From Rhabditoides inermis (taxonomy: Eukaryota; Nematoda; Chromadorea; Rhabditida; Rhabditidae): a DNA stretch of 64,000 nt. The position numbers and the translations under genes are program-made. This document shows, piece after piece, positions 12,572 to 24,110 of the stretch. Below the pieces are notes generated by a model. That model was not told the origin of the DNA and searched no databases. It was given only the letters and a program-made list of their open reading frames with translations. The stretch covers positions 78,501 through 142,500 of the forward strand of contig CAWZYM010000117.1 of NCBI GenBank assembly GCA_963966185.1, read 5' to 3'. The first letter of the stretch is position 1, and each line of letters begins with the position of its first letter.

Positions 12572-14690
12572 CTTGGCAATCCTCGACACAGGCGAACTCA
12601 TTCTCTTCTCCGCTTGCCACACTACTGCCCACTGCCGAGTCCGCGTCGTCCTCCGTCGCCTTCTTTCGCCTTCTCCTTCCTCCGAGGCGGTGTCGTCTCA
12701 TCCGACGAACCCGCAATCGACGACGGCGCAGACGACGTGGGCGACGCGGCGGACGATGAAGATTGGGGCATGGCGCGCGCAAAGTCGCGGCATCTGAATA
12801 GAAACAAAAAGGTGTGTGAGACAAACACAAAATCGAACAAAGTGATGCAACCCACATCTCCCGTACTCCATCTCGCACGCCGCCCTCTCATCGAACATTC
12901 TCCTGCACCGGAGAGATAACACTGAACACACACAAAATTTGTAAACGAACAAAAAAAACCACCACACTCACCCTACTACTACTACTAACAACAAACACAA
13001 CACCACCTAATCTACAAGTTGACCAGGATGTGCCGTGTGCTAACGAACCAAAACATTATTATCCGTTCAAACCACATGCAATATGAGTTCGGAATGTCGA
13101 ATAACTGATTGACTGATGGCTAGCGTAGCCCACTCACCATGAGGCGTTCATGTTGGCAAGGCAATGGAGGTGCGGATGGGTTCACTTGGCCCTGTGGCGG
13201 GTCAGATCGCAGGCCAGCCGGCCACACGCGTACAGCACGATCGGCACAAGACTGCAATGGAATCGAGGAAGCCGTCAAGAAATCAATGGCCCTTTACTCA
13301 CATAGCGCCGTTTTCAATGCGTTTGAAGTAAAAAGGAACATATTGAAGAAAATGACAATACACCTAAATGCTCATCTTAGGCTTGAACATCATAAGCCAC
13401 TCTCGTTGAATATCGTCGCACGGCGAGTCGACTGTGTTGAAAATGTGAAATAGAAAAGTGTCTTGACTAACGGGAATTCGACGGCGGGAAAGTTGAAAAT
13501 TTTAATTTTTCCACTAAATTTGATTCATTTCGGTTGTAAGTTAACATTTTGTTTTGAAACTTTATAATATAAAACAAAACACTGTTCTCGAGGCATTAAC
13601 GAAGCGTTTTTGTACAAAATATGTCTCAATAGCTAGTTCCTTATTGGGCAACATTTTTTGAAATATTTCTCCGTTAACGTCTCTAGCAGTCTATTATGAA
13701 AGTAGAAATACAACAAAAGTCAAGAAAAAGTTAATATTGGGTGAGATGAATCAAAAAATCACTTTTTACTACTCGAATTATCAACATTTAGAAAACCAAT
13801 TTGCAATATTATTTTTCTTCAGTAGTTCATGTATCGTATTAACACAAGAAATGATACAAAAAATCAAAATAAGTATCATATTGAGCCGATGAGACATATT
13901 TCCTTCACTCTGATCATTTGACCAGCCCTATTTCAACTGTCGACTCGCCGTGGTCGCCAATTCGAGCACCTGAAATTACAGTTAACACTCACGAGTCGAA
14001 TCTTCTCGTTCCACTGCAACGACGCGCCGTCGTTGAAGTTGCGAGATGACGTTGTCGATCTGCGGCACACTGATCTACAACCGGTTATGAAATTGAGTAT
14101 GTGTGCAGTAGTCTGGTGACGCTACTTTCGATAACGAAACAGATCGCCGTTCAGACGCGTACCTTGATGGCGTTGCGGAAGAAGATGTACTGGCCGCGGC
14201 ACCACGGTGTGTCGATCCCTGTGTAAATGCGGAAATTTCATTTTCAGCTGAAATTACGGTATGCCTTTAAAAAATCAAGCAAATCAGGCAAATTGTCGAA
14301 TTATTCTTCATGATCGAATAATTTGACGATACGAAAGACGTGTAGTTATTACTTGTGAAACCTTATGGACCTATTTTGTTATCATATTCGAGTTTCCTAC
14401 TCAATTCTAAGTAGAGTGATACCAAAACAATCCACAAAAATGATGAAATTCAAGTTTTACACAAAATTTAGTGAAAATTCATGCAAATCTGAAAATACGG
14501 TATGTCGCGATTAGAGCACACAACTTTGTAAATTGGCGCACTATTTCGCAAATTGAAATTTCCACTATCGACACACCGTGGCACGACTGCTGCAGCTTGG
14601 GGTAGAGCTCGGTGGTTGTGTTTGCATAGGCAGCAGTACACTGGTCCGACGCCGCTATCGACAAGTCATGCTGAACCAACCGAATTGATT
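3570..14690 (-). CDS. Large multi-exon protein with a divergent ubiquitin-specific protease (USP) domain
   Basis: USPs cut ubiquitin from proteins using a Cys-His-Asp triad. The Cys box is read at 6966-6847 as [17 protein letters not shown], with the catalytic Cys codon at 6941-6943; the His box is at 4602-4553 as [20 protein letters not shown], with the His codon at 4597-4599. Between them are exons such as [10 protein letters not shown] joined to [12 protein letters not shown], recalling the QDAxEF block. The exon ending VSSRPS (7300-7150) joins the Cys-box exon in frame, so the long N-terminal part belongs to the same gene. That part has at least 20 exons back to 14690, including [53 protein letters not shown] and [19 protein letters not shown] family knowledge puts the catalytic domain late in giant members such as USP9X or USP24, but no one-to-one match is claimed. 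The 5' exon with the start codon was not found, and the last exons (near 3837-3720 and the stop near 3620) are uncertain. A frame change near 12650 also needs checking. Introns hold long GA/CT tracts and a MITE. Confidence 0.72.
3642..3710. repeat. (CT)n tract in the 3' part of the USP gene
   Basis: CT dinucleotides followed by CTCCCT units. On the coding (minus) strand this is a GA tract inside the probable last intron. Confidence 0.9.
7316..8051. repeat. 740-bp (GAGAGG)n-type purine tract in a USP intron
   Basis: The plus strand is almost all purine, made of GAGAGG, GAGAAG and GAGAGGC units and ending in pure GA. It lies in the intron between the exons at 8133-8057 and 7300-7150. Open frames of up to 516 codons cross it on both strands, but these are Arg/Glu- or Ser/Leu-rich translations of the repeat and not proteins. 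Confidence 0.93.
8841..9007. repeat. CT/CCCT pyrimidine tract
   Basis: Low-complexity CTCT and CCCTCCCT units in a USP intron between the exons near 8835-8705 and 9140-9050. Confidence 0.9.
13419..13952. mobile_element. MITE-like insertion with CACGGCGAGTCGAC inverted ends
   Basis: The left end CACGGCGAGTCGACTGTGTT is mirrored at the right end, whose reverse complement reads CACGGCGAGTCGACAGTTGA. The two ends flank about 500 bp of AT-rich, non-coding sequence. GTCG lies directly outside both ends, a possible target-site duplication. The insertion sits in a USP intron between the exons near 13270-13137 and 14076-13993. No transposase is encoded, so it would be non-autonomous. Confidence 0.78.
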
Positions 14691-15133
14691 CTGCATATAC
14701 CAAGAGAACAATTGAACTAGAACTACCGAAAAAAAAATTCGAACGAAAATGTGACGTATGTTTCATTTGATCGAGTGTATACACAATGCACCAAACTGCA
14801 CAAATCACAGAGCTTGCATCATTATGATGCAAGCTATCTAATATCGCTTATTCAAGCGATATTAGATAGGAATAGTTTTTTTTTTCTGAAATAACACTGT
14901 TTGTGCTTTTTATTTTTGAGTCTCTAGAGTCTCTACAAGTCCGAAACGGCGTGTTGCTGAACTGTTCTTTACATACACACACACGTACTCCTCAGAAACT
15001 GATATTGACTTATCATCTTGCAATCCATTGATTTTTTTTGCGAATCCATACATTGTATGGGTCGTGATATTTAGTTACAATTGCTATGTGTTAATATCTT
15101 TGTTATGGTAAGATCTGCGTTTTCAGGGTGGGT
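14691..15133. promoter_or_regulatory. Divergent interval between the USP gene and the 15.1-kb gene
   Basis: The minus-strand USP exon ending at 14690 and the plus-strand start at 15134 are head to head. The interval is AT-rich, contains two adjacent perfect hairpins (14811-14868) and ends in an acceptor-like TTTTCAG at 15120-15126, seven bases before the plus-strand ATG. It could hold a shared promoter, but the USP start exon is not found, so part of it may be an intron. Basis: position and sequence composition only. Confidence 0.35.
14811..14868. repeat. Two abutting perfect hairpins
   Basis: AGCTTGCATCA, loop TTA, TGATGCAAGCT forms an 11-bp stem (14811-14835). It is directly followed by a 15-bp perfect stem starting TATCTAATATCGCTT with loop ATTC (14835-14868). 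The stems are too short for a usual microRNA precursor. They could be the end of a foldback element or a structured 5' leader of one of the divergent genes. Confidence 0.85.
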
Positions 15134-18100
15134 ATGACAGACGGAATTGATGTCGGGCTCGATTTGTCAGACTCGGGCTCCGCCGCCCACTCTACCTCGC
15201 CACCTCCAAGAAGGGGTGGGTATTAGTTAAGACCGCTGGTTTTACCTATTGATGCGCACTGATTTTTTTTGCACAAAGAACTTTCTCATATTTTTCATCA
15301 TATATTTTATGGCACTGTGTAAACTATGTATAATTTGAAGAAAAAAGTTTCTCTTTCGTTATTTCAATCATTGCAGACGTTCCCAGAACATTCCGAGACT
15401 ATTAATCGCTCTCGTAACCGAGTCCTGGTTGGTTTTGTTTTGTGTGTTTTCTCAAAAAATACTCATGTTGTGCTTACTATATAGTATAGTTGCCACCTCG
15501 CCTATGTTTGTGTTATTGACAACAGTCAGTAGGCGAAACTCAGATTGTATTGTGACATGTTAGAGCCAGAGAACACGTGTGTTAGAAATACTTATTTTTA
15601 TCCGACATTTCGGCTTCACGCCTTAATCGGGGATGTGGCAATACCTACAATACTCAGATTTGAGAGATCAGACGCGCAGGAAAGACTAGAGTGCGGTGCT
15701 TTGAATCAAAAAGTTGAATTTGATTTTGTTGGTTTGTACAGCAAATAAACTGTGTAATTAGTCTTGAAAGCGAACAGCACTGCATGTCTACATCTACTTT
15801 AAGCGTTGTTTGGAAATTTGTGTCGCTATATGTTCATGCCGATTTGTATCCTTTGTCGTAGGTCAATTTGCTGGGTTCTTCGACCGACGACGACGAGGAG
15901 GAGGGGGAGGCTGGGCGGGACAGGGCAAGGGCGCCGCACTCGCGCACACCGCGGCCGCGGTCTACTCGGGGACAGCGGCCGGAGGAGGGTGGTTCATCCG
16001 ACGAGAGCGTCTACGCCTATCGACCGCCGGTGAGTTGTTCCCGCATGCCTCGAAGCGGGTCACTTTCTAATACCTGTGTTCATTTCGTGATTTCGTTGTG
16101 ATCTGATCTTTCATATTTATGTTTTTTTCTTCGATGAAAATAACTCGTTATGTATGCGTAATGTATCACAATGATGGTTGTTGTCAGACCGGCGACCAGT
16201 ACCTTCCGCGCCTCCCGCACTCGACGACGTAGGAGGGCAGCGCGGTGTTCTCGGACGAAGTGAGGTTGTTTGCAGTCAGTACACATATTGTCACTATGTT
16301 GTGAATGCACCACTGTACGCGTGTATATTGCAGGAGACGAAGATGGATCTGTTGACGGGTGTTGGATGGACGACGATGATGGAGCGGCGCCGCGCACGCC
16401 AAGCTCCCCGGGCGGCGGCCGATTCGGGAGACGAGGTGGGTGTAGGTTGAGAGACGTGTGAAGGCGTGACCACGATTATGTCATATAGATTGCAGGGGAT
16501 GTCCCTGCCGATGTATGGGGCATCCGTGGATGCAACGGAGGAGACGCAAAACTCGCCATCTGTTGTGAGTGAATTGATATTGTGAGTGAGTGGTGTATTT
16601 GTTTTGTTGAGGGAGAGGATTCTGTGGCAGCCGCCTCCTCGTCTACACCTACCGCACCGCGCGCGCCTCCCTCGGACGTTGCTACCGTCATAGGCAAGGT
16701 AGTTAGCTTGGTTTTTAAACGCTAATAGTTAGCTTGAAGCAATGCATGTGTTCATACTCTGCTCTTTGTAATGAGATGTGTGATGTATTGAATTGAATTG
16801 ATTTACTGCCGATATCAAGAATACAACAGCGCAAATAAAAACACAACGGTTTTAATCTGCGTGAATTATCTGTCGGTGATTTCTTCTTTATCCGACGTTA
16901 AGAGGAAGTGTGCTTGGTCTCACAATTAGGATGACGTCGCGATAGCCGTTGTAGAAAGTGTACTCGGCGGGTTCAACTCCGTGTTCCGCGGAATTTTCAA
17001 ATTCCGAAGCCAGCAGCGAACATGTAGCAAGTATGATCTAGCAATTCTCCACGTAAACGGGGCTTGGCGGGTGCGACGCGAAAATAAGCTGGGGAGACTG
17101 ATCACACGGGGACAAGGGAGTGATGGAATTCGCCTTGCAGAAATGTATGTTGCTGGTATTTGCCTTTTTGTTGTGATACGTATGTTGACAGAGCGGCGAT
17201 ACTGTAGTGGTGGTATGTGGCGATATGATATGAGATACTCAATAATACACACACACTTCCTGGTATAGAACGTACAGTATTAGTATAGTATTAGTATTAG
17301 TATCTCGAACCCGAGTCGCGACGGTGATGGTCACGCGAATAGTGACGCTCACACTGATCGTACCTATCACGGGAATCGCGCCTATCACGCCTGTCACGGG
17401 AATCGTGACGATGACGCTCGCTGGAATATCCCCTGTTTTCGTACGCGTCGCGCGAATTGGAATGCTGGAAATGCTCACGGGAATGGTCGTGGTCACGCTC
17501 ATTGCGTAGGTTGGATTGCGGCACTTGCGTGGGCTGCTGCGGTGTGTGAAAGTTTCCTGTGACGGTGTCGTCGCTGGATTCCGAATCACTACCGCTCATT
17601 CAACGGTATGCAACAATCGCGCGGTGTGACAGGAAGTCGTGAATCAGAATGCTAACAAAGGATGTAGTAAGTCAGAAGAATATAGATATATGTCCGCGCG
17701 CAGCTACCGTATCCTACTCCAGATGATGGACAAGAGAAAAGGAAAGGCGCTATATATATTTTTAAGAAACTTTTTCACGCTGCTCAACCTTTCACACACT
17801 CGCACACACTATACAGCTGGTATCTCAAACCCGAACCCAAAAATCAGAGAAAAATGGGTAAGATTGTGTACCTCGGCTGTTGACTGGTGTCGGTGGTGTG
17901 CGTGAAAGAACTCGGCTCGGAGCGGTTGGTCGTCAAAGCGGGTAGACTTTGTGAATTACCGAATTCGAGTATTACCTTAAACAGTCTTTGATCAGCGCTA
18001 GTAATGAGAAATGCTTGAATGCGATGGGGTGATGAACAAATTAAAAGGATGAAGCGCGCCTTCTCGTGTCGATGAATGCAAATAGAGCGGGCTTGGCCTC

Positions 18101-20443
18101 ACCCTGCAAGCAACCGTAAGACTCGGAGCTGGCGTGGCTGTAAAGTGCCAGGCAGGCGCCAATGATCCCATTTGTCATGACCCTATTGTAATCCCTGCGC
18201 GAGGGTCGAAGTCGGCTCAGATGAATGGCTCTCGCGGATCATTGATGTGCCAGAAAGTGTATTGCTATTTGTCTGTCGATCTCGCGGTGTGACCGGGGAT
18301 CGAAAGCGAAATTGCTACACATTTGAATGCTGGGTTGCTTGATAAATGGCTAATTACGATTACGACTGCGCGTGCGCGCTAGAATTGCACTGCAGTTACC
18401 GTATGCCATGACTCACACTCAGATGCTGATTGAATTGAATAGTCTAAAGTTTTTGTTTGTTTTGGAATTTTTGGTTAACCTTAAGACAGTGGCACAGAGA
18501 GGGCTAAGTGTGTTGGATAGATGTGAGAGGAACGATACAAATTAGGGATGGAAAACGCATTACAGTTTACGGTAAGTTGTCACGGAATTCACGGAATCAC
18601 GGAAATCACGGAAATCACGGAATCACGGAAGTCACGGAATCACGGAAATCACGGAATCACGGATACGTTATTCAGAGGTGTTGATGGAAAATCTGGGAAG
18701 CACGAAATAGATTTAGCCCACTCTCTGTGCGGCCACAAAACAGTAACTGTACACTATTTACAGTAAACACGGCACTCATTTTCACACGTCGTTCGAAGAA
18801 AAGAAGAGAGACAAGATAGAGAAGAAAGAAGAGAAATGCTAGAAAAATGTTTCATTGTCAGTTAATCCATTGCACTAGAGAGAACCGGGATCCTCCATGT
18901 TATATTTGGGGTTTGGTAAGGGAGTTCACTCTCTGTGTGTGCAATAGACTAAACAATGACTGTGAGAAACATATTTATTAAACGCTAAGACAAGACAAGA
19001 AGCAAAGGTTAGATTAGACTAGACTGAGGTCCTTGGGGGTGTGGCGGTTCCTCTTCTCTCTATCCCTCTCTGTGCTCTCTCCTCTCTCGCTATGCAGGCG
19101 AGTGATTGTTACATCCACTGCCAATGCTTTCGCGCACTCACACGCGACAATGGAATGACGTATAGTCAATAATGCGGTAGCGCAGGGCGCGGCGGTAGCG
19201 CAGTAGATGTGTCTCTGAATCGAAAGGTCACGGGTTCGGTGCCGCCCGTGGACCGAAAGAAGTTCCGCTACCGCGGTGGGTTGGCGACCACCCTGACACG
19301 TTGTCAGCCGCTAGCCAGAAGACACACCGTCATCGTGGATTCTCATTGCTGGTTTTCTAGAACCATAACATCTAGTACTCTACTGCTGTCCCTCCATTGT
19401 CATTGTTCACAGGCATTTCATGTGTGACGCATCCTTGTGGTGTAATAAATTTGAAATCTGTTCAGTTCTACCACTCGCTCTCTTGCCCGAACCTCTTGAA
19501 GACGCTACGATGCGATCTGAAGGCGCAGACTCGCAGTCTGCGACAACTCGTCGCCACACTGCAGTCCCCGGACGGTTCGCGCTTTCATATCACATTCTAT
19601 CTGTGTCTCTGAGATTCTTACGCTTTTCGTACATTTCAAACGGGTCATAGATTCGCCGACGTAGAGTATCCACATGACCGTTCGATTTATACAGAGATGC
19701 TGTTTGCACTAACACGCCTCGTGCGTTATCCATATATAGCAAACAGGATAGGGCAAATATGGAGCTGGCCCTAGGCTAATTGGTGTAGTCAATCAGCTAC
19801 TTGTGGGGGCTAATCGTGTCGTGGTTTGATTGCAGTCGAGGCTGTGCGCGGAGGTGGCGGCGAAGACGGCGCAGCTGTACCAGCAAGTGCGCGACGCGAC
19901 CATGGCGCCGGCCACACTCCACCACTCGCCGCCCGCGGCCGCCGCGCGCCGTTGCCTCGTCAACGCCGGCGCACTGCCCGTCAACGTGGGTGGTTGGGAG
20001 TGGAGTGGATTGGCGCATGCTCCATCACGTATGTATATATGCAGGCGTGGAGCACCCCGGCGGCACTCCTTCACAACGTGTGCGCGCTCGGCCCTCTGCG
20101 AGCCAACGAGTGCGTAAGCTTATGTTTGACTGGATTGTTTTATTATCATATTACAGGCTGGACGTTGCGTCACTGAGTCTTCTTGAACGAATGTTCGTCG
20201 TGGAGCGAGGGAGGGACAATTCGGTGTCGGCCACGCCTCGATATCTTCTACTTCAAGTCGACAAAGTTGGCAAGGTAAGAGACCTTGTGATTTGGCGAAA
20301 TTGATTTGAAGACGCGCTCGGGTTGACTACGGTATCGTATATGTGTTCGTCCGGAAGTCTTTGTTTTTGTTCAGTTGACGGTGCAGCCCTTCTTCCCTCA
20401 GTATGGTCTGTGCGTTGATGAGCTTTTGAATGAGGAGCAATGA
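15134..20443 (+). CDS. Unidentified multi-exon gene, first in a likely operon with PARG
   Basis: I do not recognise this protein. A phase-consistent exon chain starts at ATG 15134 (MTDGIDVGLDLSDSGSAAHS), just after an acceptor-like CAG. It continues through a short exon near 15379-15412, an acidic exon at 15861-16029 (SSTDDDEEEGE), exons near 16332, 16497 (GMSLPMYGAS), 16611 and 16930 (DDVAIAVVESVLGGFNSVF), then after a gap of about 2.8 kb exons at 19831-19987, 20042, 20157-20274 and 20375-20443. The C-terminal part (LDVASLSLLERMFVVERG, LTVQPFFPQYGLCVDELL) looks folded; the N-terminal half is Ser/Pro/acid-rich and probably disordered. A candidate exon near 16191-16260 would introduce a stop and is left out. 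There may be missed exons between 17020 and 19830. PARG starts 510 bp downstream on the same strand. Confidence 0.6.
16795..16926 (+). repeat. Dispersed intronic repeat, copy 1
   Basis: Shares CTGCCGATATCAAGAATACA, a TATCTGTC...GTG segment and GTGTGCTTGGTCTCAC with 46118-46233 in a PSMA1 intron. In this copy the repeat runs right up to the splice acceptor at 16929. Confidence 0.7.
17297..17599 (-). CDS. Small Arg/Asp-rich (RS-like) protein, possible nested gene
   Basis: An uninterrupted 100-codon frame starts MSGSDSESSDDTVTGNF and ends in a charged tail of repeated SRDRRDRRDSRDR, HHRRDSGSRY type. It lies antisense inside the long intron of the 15.1-20.4 kb gene. Such tails occur in RNA-binding and splicing proteins, but there is no RRM or other folded domain. 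The composition is unlike the GA-tract artefacts elsewhere, since it mixes His, Tyr, Asp and Arg. It may be a small gene, an exon of a larger one, or chance. Confidence 0.4.
   Translation of the reverse strand: MSGSDSESSDDTVTGNFHTPQQPTQVPQSNLRNERDHDHSREHFQHSNSRDAYENRGYSSERHRHDSRDRRDRRDSRDRYDQCERHYSRDHHRRDSGSRY
18581..18663. repeat. Short tandem repeat of TCACGGAA units
   Basis: About ten imperfect copies of TCACGGAA(A) in the large intron of the 15.1-20.4 kb gene. Apart from the nested antisense frame, this repeat and the tRNA-like unit, I see nothing else between 17.7 and 19.8 kb. Confidence 0.85.
19187..19252 (+). repeat. tRNA-like (SINE-like) sequence
   Basis: GGTAGCGCAGTAGATG resembles a Pol III A box. 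About 33 bp further on, CGGGTTCGGTGCC resembles a B box, which is GGTTCGANTCC in true tRNAs. No full cloverleaf forms, so this looks like a tRNA-derived repeat rather than a tRNA gene. Confidence 0.5.
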
Positions 20444-20952
20444 GAACGACGTAAGAAGAAGAATTGGCTCTGTTTGATTGCTAATAATTGACACGATACA
20501 AACGTGAATAAAACAGTTAACGATAGTTAATATTGTGTAAACTCTATTTATAAGCAAATTGTTTTTCTTTCATAGGTTCTATAAGAGTGATTTTATTGTG
20601 TACGTGTCATTTTTGCGATTCCGAATAAACATTTGATTTGATTTGATTTGTGTTACTTGTTTCCAGTGTGTGCTGTCTATGTTGCCTTTTCACTCTCGTT
20701 CCGAGATACTTGAATGTCTATCACTCAAATTCACGCCGTAGGTAGCAATTGCGTATGTGAAAAGAACGGTGGTGCGGTGAAGTGTGTTGCGATTTCCCAA
20801 TTGTCGTGTTGTGTTGTAGTTTGTTCGCATTAACAAATTCTATCGCCCCCTTCTTCTTCTTTATCATTTCTTCCAGTCGGGCACATCAATTCGGTCGGCA
20901 GAGGTTTGTGAAAGATCGAGTTGTTTCCGGGATTATGTGTTTCTTTCAGACG
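20444..20952 (+). other. Short gap upstream of PARG
   Basis: 509 bp with a TGATTTGATTTG run and AATAAA at 20622. The last 10 bases (TTTCTTTCAG, then ACG before the ATG at 20953) form a strong acceptor immediately before the start codon. In nematodes this is the usual mark of a trans-splice site of a downstream operon gene. A small possible non-coding exon ends near 20905. Confidence 0.5.
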
Positions 20953-21494
20953 ATGGCTCGAGTGGCTGCCAGCGCGCGGTGCCGATGGGGATACACCAAC
21001 CGCATGAAGATGGCCGAGATGCGCGGTGCGTTCTCTCCCCCTCTCCCCCCCCCCCTCTCTCTCGCATCGCACCCGTTCAGAGCAGAGCCCGGACCTTCGT
21101 CGGGCGCCTCTGCCTCCCGGTTGCGTCGTGCTGTTCGACCTCTCGAGTGTGGGCGGGAGTGAGCCGCCCGTGCCCAAGTCATCTGGGAAGGTGAGAGGGG
21201 GGAGGGGGAGAGAGATGAATATTCGCATGGGCACGAACCCCCAATTGCTCGGATTCGCTGGCGGCGTAACTCTGCCCGAAAGAGGTGTCGCAGAGAGAGA
21301 GAGAGAGAAGAGAGAGAAGAGAGAATTGGATTGCAGATGGTCGATCTTTCGACGCACGCTGTGCTGCCGCTCCACGACGCTCATCCGAAAAAGGCGTGTG
21401 TCAAGGCGGCGTTGCTGCAAGCCAGCAAGGGAGCCATCAAGACGGCCGCGGATTTCCAGGTGCGGGGGACACTATATAGGAAGAGAGAGGGAGA

Positions 21495-21537
<43 letters not shown>

Positions 21538-21732
21538 CGCGCGCCGAGAGAGAAAGCGCGATTACTCTCATCTACCGTAATCCCCTGCACTGCAGTCACT
21601 CACATCACTGTACCTATTGCTTCTACCGTACCCCTATTGATATGCCAACACATAATAATATACCTCATGTATTAAAACACAAACAAACTAAACTATTTAA
21701 TGTACTTGTGGTGGTCTTGGTTGCGCACATGT

Positions 21733-21784
<52 letters not shown>

Positions 21785-22356
21785 TATGACGCTTGATTTG
21801 GGAGGTTTTAAGGCAGTGTTCGGGTGCGGTAGTTGAGGTGAGCGCTATGGAGGCGCTTTTGACTGGTAGGTTCGATGTTTGAATTCCTGCCATCGTCTTC
21901 TTCATCGCAGGTCCTTCGAGCAGTGAGGTGCTCGATGTCATCCAGAGGATAGCCGAATTGGCACTCAAGTCGGAGACTTTGTTCCCGAGGGTGAGCAATG
22001 ATGGAGAAGGGGGGGGGGGGTGGACACGGTAACGCAAACAGATAACTAGAGATAGAAGAAAGCGAGACTGGTTCGATGAAAGAAAGAGAGAGAGAGAGAA
22101 AGACAGAGAGGGAGAATGACATTGCAGCATCTGCCTCTGTTGGTGAAGGACGCGCGTGAGTGCGAGGAGGTGATGCGGCACGTGTCGGAGACGTCGCTGT
22201 CGATGACGCAGCAGCAGTCGGCCTCCCTCATCTCGCTCGCCTTCTTCTGCTGCTCCATCGTCCGACCAGAGCAGCGCCAGTTCAACAACTTCGATATCAA
22301 ACAGTACGTTCTCATGATTGGTTTTTGGTTGATAAGAGAAAGAGAGAAAGAGAGAG

Positions 22357-22404
<48 letters not shown>

Positions 22405-24110
22405 ATGAGTGTATGGATGCAGTGTTCTCGCGAATGGCCGGAGGGGCGTGACCAAGTTGCGGTTTCTTCTCGCGTATTTCCAGTCGGTCACGCAGAGGTG
22501 AGCTCCCTATCTATTGAGCATTGATCCATAACTATCACGACAAATGTTTTGGGTAGAGTGAATATTTCAGTAGCTAGACGGTAGTAGCAGAGTAGTAGTA
22601 GCAGTAGTAGCAGAGTAGTAGAATAGCTAGTTGGAGTCGACATTAACTTCACACTGACAGCGTGTCTACTGCTTGTGATGTCACTTGTTTGCAGAATGCC
22701 TACTGGGACTCTGTCGTTTGTGCGCCGCCGGCATGCGAATCAGTGGCCGGACTGGAACCAGCCGCTCCGGGTAGGGGAGGGTGGGAGGAAGAAGAAGAGA
22801 GGAGGACACCCCGTTTCAGTTCGTGGCGATCGGGATGTGGGACGGACGCATCGAGGATGCGCATGGACTAGCCCATCACGACTTCGCCAACTCGTACGTC
22901 GGAGGCGGCACATTGGCCGGTGGAGTCGTTCAGGTACGAAAGGGGGGAGCGAGAGAGAGGGGGGAGGGGAGGGGGGAGATGAGGGAAGAGAGCGAGTGAG
23001 TGATTTGCCTTTAGGAGGAGATTTATTTCCTGTCGGCGCCGGACGCGATCGTGTCGCAGTTGATATGTGAGGAAATGGGCTCGGACGAGTGCATTGTGTT
23101 GCTGGGCGTGCGGCGCCACTCGGCCCACACCGGATACGGCAAGGGAGCCAACCCGCTGGGTCACAAGCAGCTCCCCGAGGACTACCCGCTTCCGCCGCGA
23201 GACTCGTGCGGTCGTCACCTCACAGAGGTTGGTAGGCAAGGGACAGACAGAGTTCTTAGGGGCGGGAGAGAGAGAGAGGGGGGAGGGAGATAGAGTGCCT
23301 AATTCAGCACTCTTTCCAGGTCGTTGCGCTCGATGCGCTAAACTTCAAGAACATCGGCAAGGCCAAGCAGTACGAGAAGGAGAAGATGTACAGAGAGATT
23401 GCCAAGGTATGCATTCCTCCTCTCGTAGTTGAGTAGAGTCCAGACTCAACTTTTGCTGGCAACCCAGCAAGATCTTAGCAAAATCGTAAAAAGTGACATC
23501 ATATAAAATCATTCTGCTACTTCTTATCCGATATCGTATCAGATATACGTCGGGTTTCTGTCGCCGATCGACATGCCGCCGCCAGTCGTAACGGGCAATT
23601 TTGGATGCGGAGCGTTCGGAGGAGACGTCCAACTCAAATGTGAGTTGGGTGGAACAGAGGGAGAGAGGGAGAGAAGAGGAGAGGCAGGGGGGGGGGGGGG
23701 GGGGGGAGAAAAGGAAAGGGACGGATAATGGCGAGGTGTCCAGCCGAGCTGGAAAGAAGGGGAAGATCGATGAGCGAAAGGTACTTTGCAGTTCTGTTGT
23801 TGTGGGTGGCGGCGACGCACGCTGGCAGGCTGATAATCTACTGCCCATTCGGCGAGGACAAGAAGGGCGGACGCCTGGAGCACGTCGACGCCCTGTTCGA
23901 GGGTCTGTTGGAGCTCGGCATCAGCACTGGTAAGTCGGGATACAGAGAGAGCAGAAAGAGAGGGAGGAGAGAGGGAGGAGGAAAGCGGGGCGAGAGAAAC
24001 TTCGAAATTGTGATTCAGGACTCCTCATCGGCGCGCTGGTAGAGTACGCTGAAAAGAAGGAGAACGACGAGACGGTGTTCCAGTACGTGCTGCGCCGACT
24101 GGAGGGATGA
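20953..24110 (+). CDS. parg: Poly(ADP-ribose) glycohydrolase (PARG)
   Basis: PARG removes poly(ADP-ribose) from proteins after DNA damage signalling. The catalytic signature GGG-X(6-8)-QEE is present across a splice junction: GGGTLAGGVVQ (exon 22820-22933) followed by EEIYFLSAPDAIVSQL (exon 23015-23227), and the two Glu codons at 23015-23020 are the catalytic pair. The preceding DFANSYVGGG and the later VVTGNFGCGAFGGD and VALDALNF blocks are typical. The upstream part includes the accessory helices MTQQQSASLISLAFFCCS and KLRFLLAYFQSVTQ. Thirteen exons keep one frame: 20953-21025, 21081-21190, 21337-21459, 21911-21990, 22128-22303, 22423-22497, 22695-22770, 22820-22933, 23015-23227, 23320-23406, 23543-23639, 23792-23929 and 24019-24110. 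It is short at the N-terminus, lacking the long regulatory region of vertebrate PARG. Confidence 0.95.

Noticed and set aside
16191..16260. Exon-like block DRRPVPSAPPALDDVGG in the 15.1-kb gene
   Set aside because: In the phase set by its neighbours it ends in TAG after about 15 codons, while skipping it keeps the frame through five further exons. A variant using another donor cannot be excluded.
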